The notes under the pieces are model-generated. The model had not been told where the DNA came from. It ran no database searches and saw nothing but the letters and a program-made list of their open reading frames with translations. 36,815 bases of DNA from Novosphingobium sp. (GTDB lineage: Bacteria; Pseudomonadota; Alphaproteobacteria; Sphingomonadales; Sphingomonadaceae): contig NZ_JAUYRV010000006.1 in assembly GCF_030696665.1 (NCBI RefSeq), positions 1-36,815 of the forward strand, read 5' to 3'. Made by a program: the position numbers and the translations under genes. Shown here one piece after another: positions 35,628 through 36,815 of the stretch (the stretch's first letter is position 1; every line of letters begins with the position of its first letter).

Positions 35628-35652
35628 GCGCGCCGTCCCTATCTAGGGGCGC
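35628..35652 (+). other. Imperfect hairpin before tatA
   Basis: GCGC (35628-35631) and CCCT (35637-35640) pair with AGGG (35645-35648) and GCGC (35649-35652) around loop ATCT, with a five-base bulge on the left side. It ends just before the tatA Shine-Dalgarno AGGAG (35655-35659). A role in setting tatA output or ending scpB messages is possible but unproven. Confidence 0.3.
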
Positions 35653-35667
35653 AAAGGAGTTTGTGAC

Positions 35668-35904
35668 ATGGGTAGCTTTTCCCTTCCGCACCTGATCGTG
35701 TTGGCGCTGGTCGTTCTTGTCCTGTTTGGTCGTGGCCGCATTTCCGAGATGATGGGCGATTTTGGCAAGGGTATCAAAAACTTCAAGCAGGGCATGACCG
35801 AAGAGGAAAACAAGCCGGTCCCGCCGCCGCCAGCCCAACTGCAGCAGCAGACGCCGCCCGCACAGCCTGCGCCACAGCCGACGCCCAGCGATCAAGCCAA
35901 GTAA
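35668..35904 (+). CDS. tatA: Sec-independent protein translocase protein TatA
   Basis: 78 residues from ATG 35668, with AGGAG 8 bases upstream. It starts with the membrane helix (about 4-20, [18 protein letters not shown]) followed by the FGRGRI hinge and an amphipathic helix [16 protein letters not shown], the exact TatA layout. The tail is Pro/Gln-rich. TatA polymerises in the inner membrane to form the passage for folded proteins with twin-arginine signals. It is the first of tatABC; tatB follows after 26 bases. None of the exported proteins in this window carries an obvious twin-arginine signal. Confidence 0.95.
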   Translation: MGSFSLPHLIVLALVVLVLFGRGRISEMMGDFGKGIKNFKQGMTEEENKPVPPPPAQLQQQTPPAQPAPQPTPSDQAK

Positions 35905-35930
35905 GATACTGATAAAAAGGCGCTATAGCC

Positions 35931-36341
35931 GTGTTTGATATCGGCGCGTCCGAACTTTTGGTGCTGGCCATCGTGGCGATCGTGGTGATCGGCCCGAAGG
36001 ACTTGCCACTCGCCCTGCGCACCGCGGGCAAGTGGGTGGCGAAAATGCGCAGCGTTTCCAACCACTTCCGCTCTGGCATCGAAACCATGATCCGCGAGGC
36101 GGAAATGGAGGAGATGGAGAAGAAGTGGAAGGAGCAGAACGAGCGCATCATGCGCGAGACTGCCGTGCAAGAGGCCGCTGCGGCGGCCGGGCAAACGCCT
36201 GACGCCGCGGCGGATCAGAACGATCCTTATCCCGTTCCGCTCGCTTCGGATGTACCAACTGCTGATCCGGTGATGATCGGCCCGATGCCGCCGGAAGAAA
36301 CCGTGCCGCCGCCCGCTAAGCCGGAGGCCTCGCAGCCATGA
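35931..36341 (+). CDS. tatB: Sec-independent protein translocase protein TatB
   Basis: 136 residues from GTG 35931; no ATG is near. The N-terminus MFDIGASELLVLAIVAIVVI followed by GPKDLPLALRTAGKW is the classic TatB opening, with the conserved Glu8 in the membrane helix. A long charged helix (about 45-90, rich in Glu, Lys and Met) and a Pro-rich tail follow. TatB and TatC together recognise twin-arginine signals. It overlaps the tatC start by four bases (ATGA). Confidence 0.95.
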   Translation: MFDIGASELLVLAIVAIVVIGPKDLPLALRTAGKWVAKMRSVSNHFRSGIETMIREAEMEEMEKKWKEQNERIMRETAVQEAAAAAGQTPDAAADQNDPYPVPLASDVPTADPVMIGPMPPEETVPPPAKPEASQP

Positions 36342-36815
36342 TCGGCGACATCGATGAAACCCAAGCCCCGCTGCTTGACCACCTGCTGGAACTGCGCACG
36401 CGCTTGCTGCGCTGTGTCTATGCGCTGGCCGCTACCTTTGCGGTCTGCTTCTATTTCGCCGACGATATTTTTGCCGTGCTGGTGCAGCCGCTGGTCCACG
36501 CCTTTCCGCCGGGACAGGGCAAGCTGATCTATACCAAGCTTTACGAAGCGTTTTTCGTAGAGCTGAAAGTGTCGATGTTTGCGGCGTTTCTGGTCAGCTT
36601 TCCGATCATTGCCAACCAGTTGTGGGCCTTTGTTGCGCCCGGACTTTATGCGCGCGAGAAGAAGGCGTTCCTGCCGTTTTTGCTGGCCACACCGGTGCTG
36701 TTCACGATGGGGGCAAGCCTTGCCTACTTTGTGGTGATGCCCACCGCGTTCAAATGGTTTCTGGGCTTCGAAGGCAACAAGGGCGGGCTGCAACTTGAGG
36801 CGCTGCCGGGCACGG
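36338..36815 (+). CDS. tatC: Sec-independent protein translocase protein TatC, 3' partial
   Basis: 159 codons are visible from ATG 36338 to the window end; the family is about 250 residues, so roughly the last third is missing. The N-terminus APLLDHLLELRTRLLRCV has the conserved LRTR of TatC. The first membrane helix follows, then the periplasmic loop with YTKLYEAFFVELKVSMFAAF. QLWAFVAPGLYAREKKAFLP is the conserved cytoplasmic loop that binds the twin-arginine signal; its Glu matches the key Glu103 of E. coli TatC. The gene is coupled to tatB by an ATGA overlap. Confidence 0.95.
   Translation, partial: MIGDIDETQAPLLDHLLELRTRLLRCVYALAATFAVCFYFADDIFAVLVQPLVHAFPPGQGKLIYTKLYEAFFVELKVSMFAAFLVSFPIIANQLWAFVAPGLYAREKKAFLPFLLATPVLFTMGASLAYFVVMPTAFKWFLGFEGNKGGLQLEALPGT

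Overview
This window is a dense piece of chromosome from an alphaproteobacterium, most likely a member of the Sphingomonadales (Novosphingobium/Sphingopyxis/Erythrobacter type). The base composition is high in G+C. The gene orders are typical of the class: hemC-hemD-mitofilin-like gene divergent from tsaD-gpsA; ispH-thrB-rnhA; argS-SPOR-nagZ-scpA-scpB-tatA-tatB-tatC. Short palindromic repeats of the kinds seen in sphingomonads sit in several gaps. The genus is inferred from gene content and order, not from a database search. No rRNA, tRNA, CRISPR array, phage or insertion sequence was seen, and no stretch over 300 bases lacks a gene.

Region by region: (1) 1-6355 is a valine/isobutyrate degradation cluster: mmsA (5' cut off), an isobutyryl-CoA dehydrogenase-like enzyme, 3-hydroxyisobutyryl-CoA hydrolase, enoyl-CoA hydratase and mmsB. 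Two small lipoprotein genes, one an I78-type peptidase inhibitor, are inserted after mmsA. (2) 6361-10167 holds a CHAP-domain exported protein, der, a DUF983 membrane protein and an SDR oxidoreductase, with palindromic repeats in both convergent gaps. (3) 10190-15252 holds a three-domain DsbD reductase, divergent from a PafA/SPAP-type alkaline phosphatase that overlaps a UbiH-family hydroxylase. (4) 15269-22006 holds hemC-hemD-mitofilin-like on the minus strand and tsaD-gpsA-flippase-HhH membrane protein on the plus strand. (5) 22016-27161 holds a perfect 28-bp inverted repeat, an unknown lipoprotein, a HigBA-like toxin-antitoxin pair, uvrB, a DUF3617 lipoprotein and an alpha/beta hydrolase. 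(6) 27197-29578 is rnhA-thrB-ispH on the minus strand. (7) 29699-36815 holds an unknown lipoprotein, argS, a SPOR protein, nagZ, scpAB and tatABC (tatC cut by the window end).

Most genes are conserved housekeeping genes. In the valine cluster, dehydrogenation, hydration, thioester hydrolysis, alcohol oxidation and CoA-acylating oxidation form one path from isobutyryl-CoA to propionyl-CoA. The argS-tat block joins translation, cell-wall recycling, chromosome condensation and protein export. Translational coupling is widespread: nine gene pairs overlap by four bases (ATGA or GTGA).

I did not find a clear new defence or biosynthetic system. The signals most worth a second look are hairpins that overlap ribosome-binding sites inside the valine cluster, the lipoprotein pair in that cluster, four separate palindromic repeat families, a possible operator in front of the toxin-antitoxin pair, and the membrane-anchored HhH protein next to the flippase.
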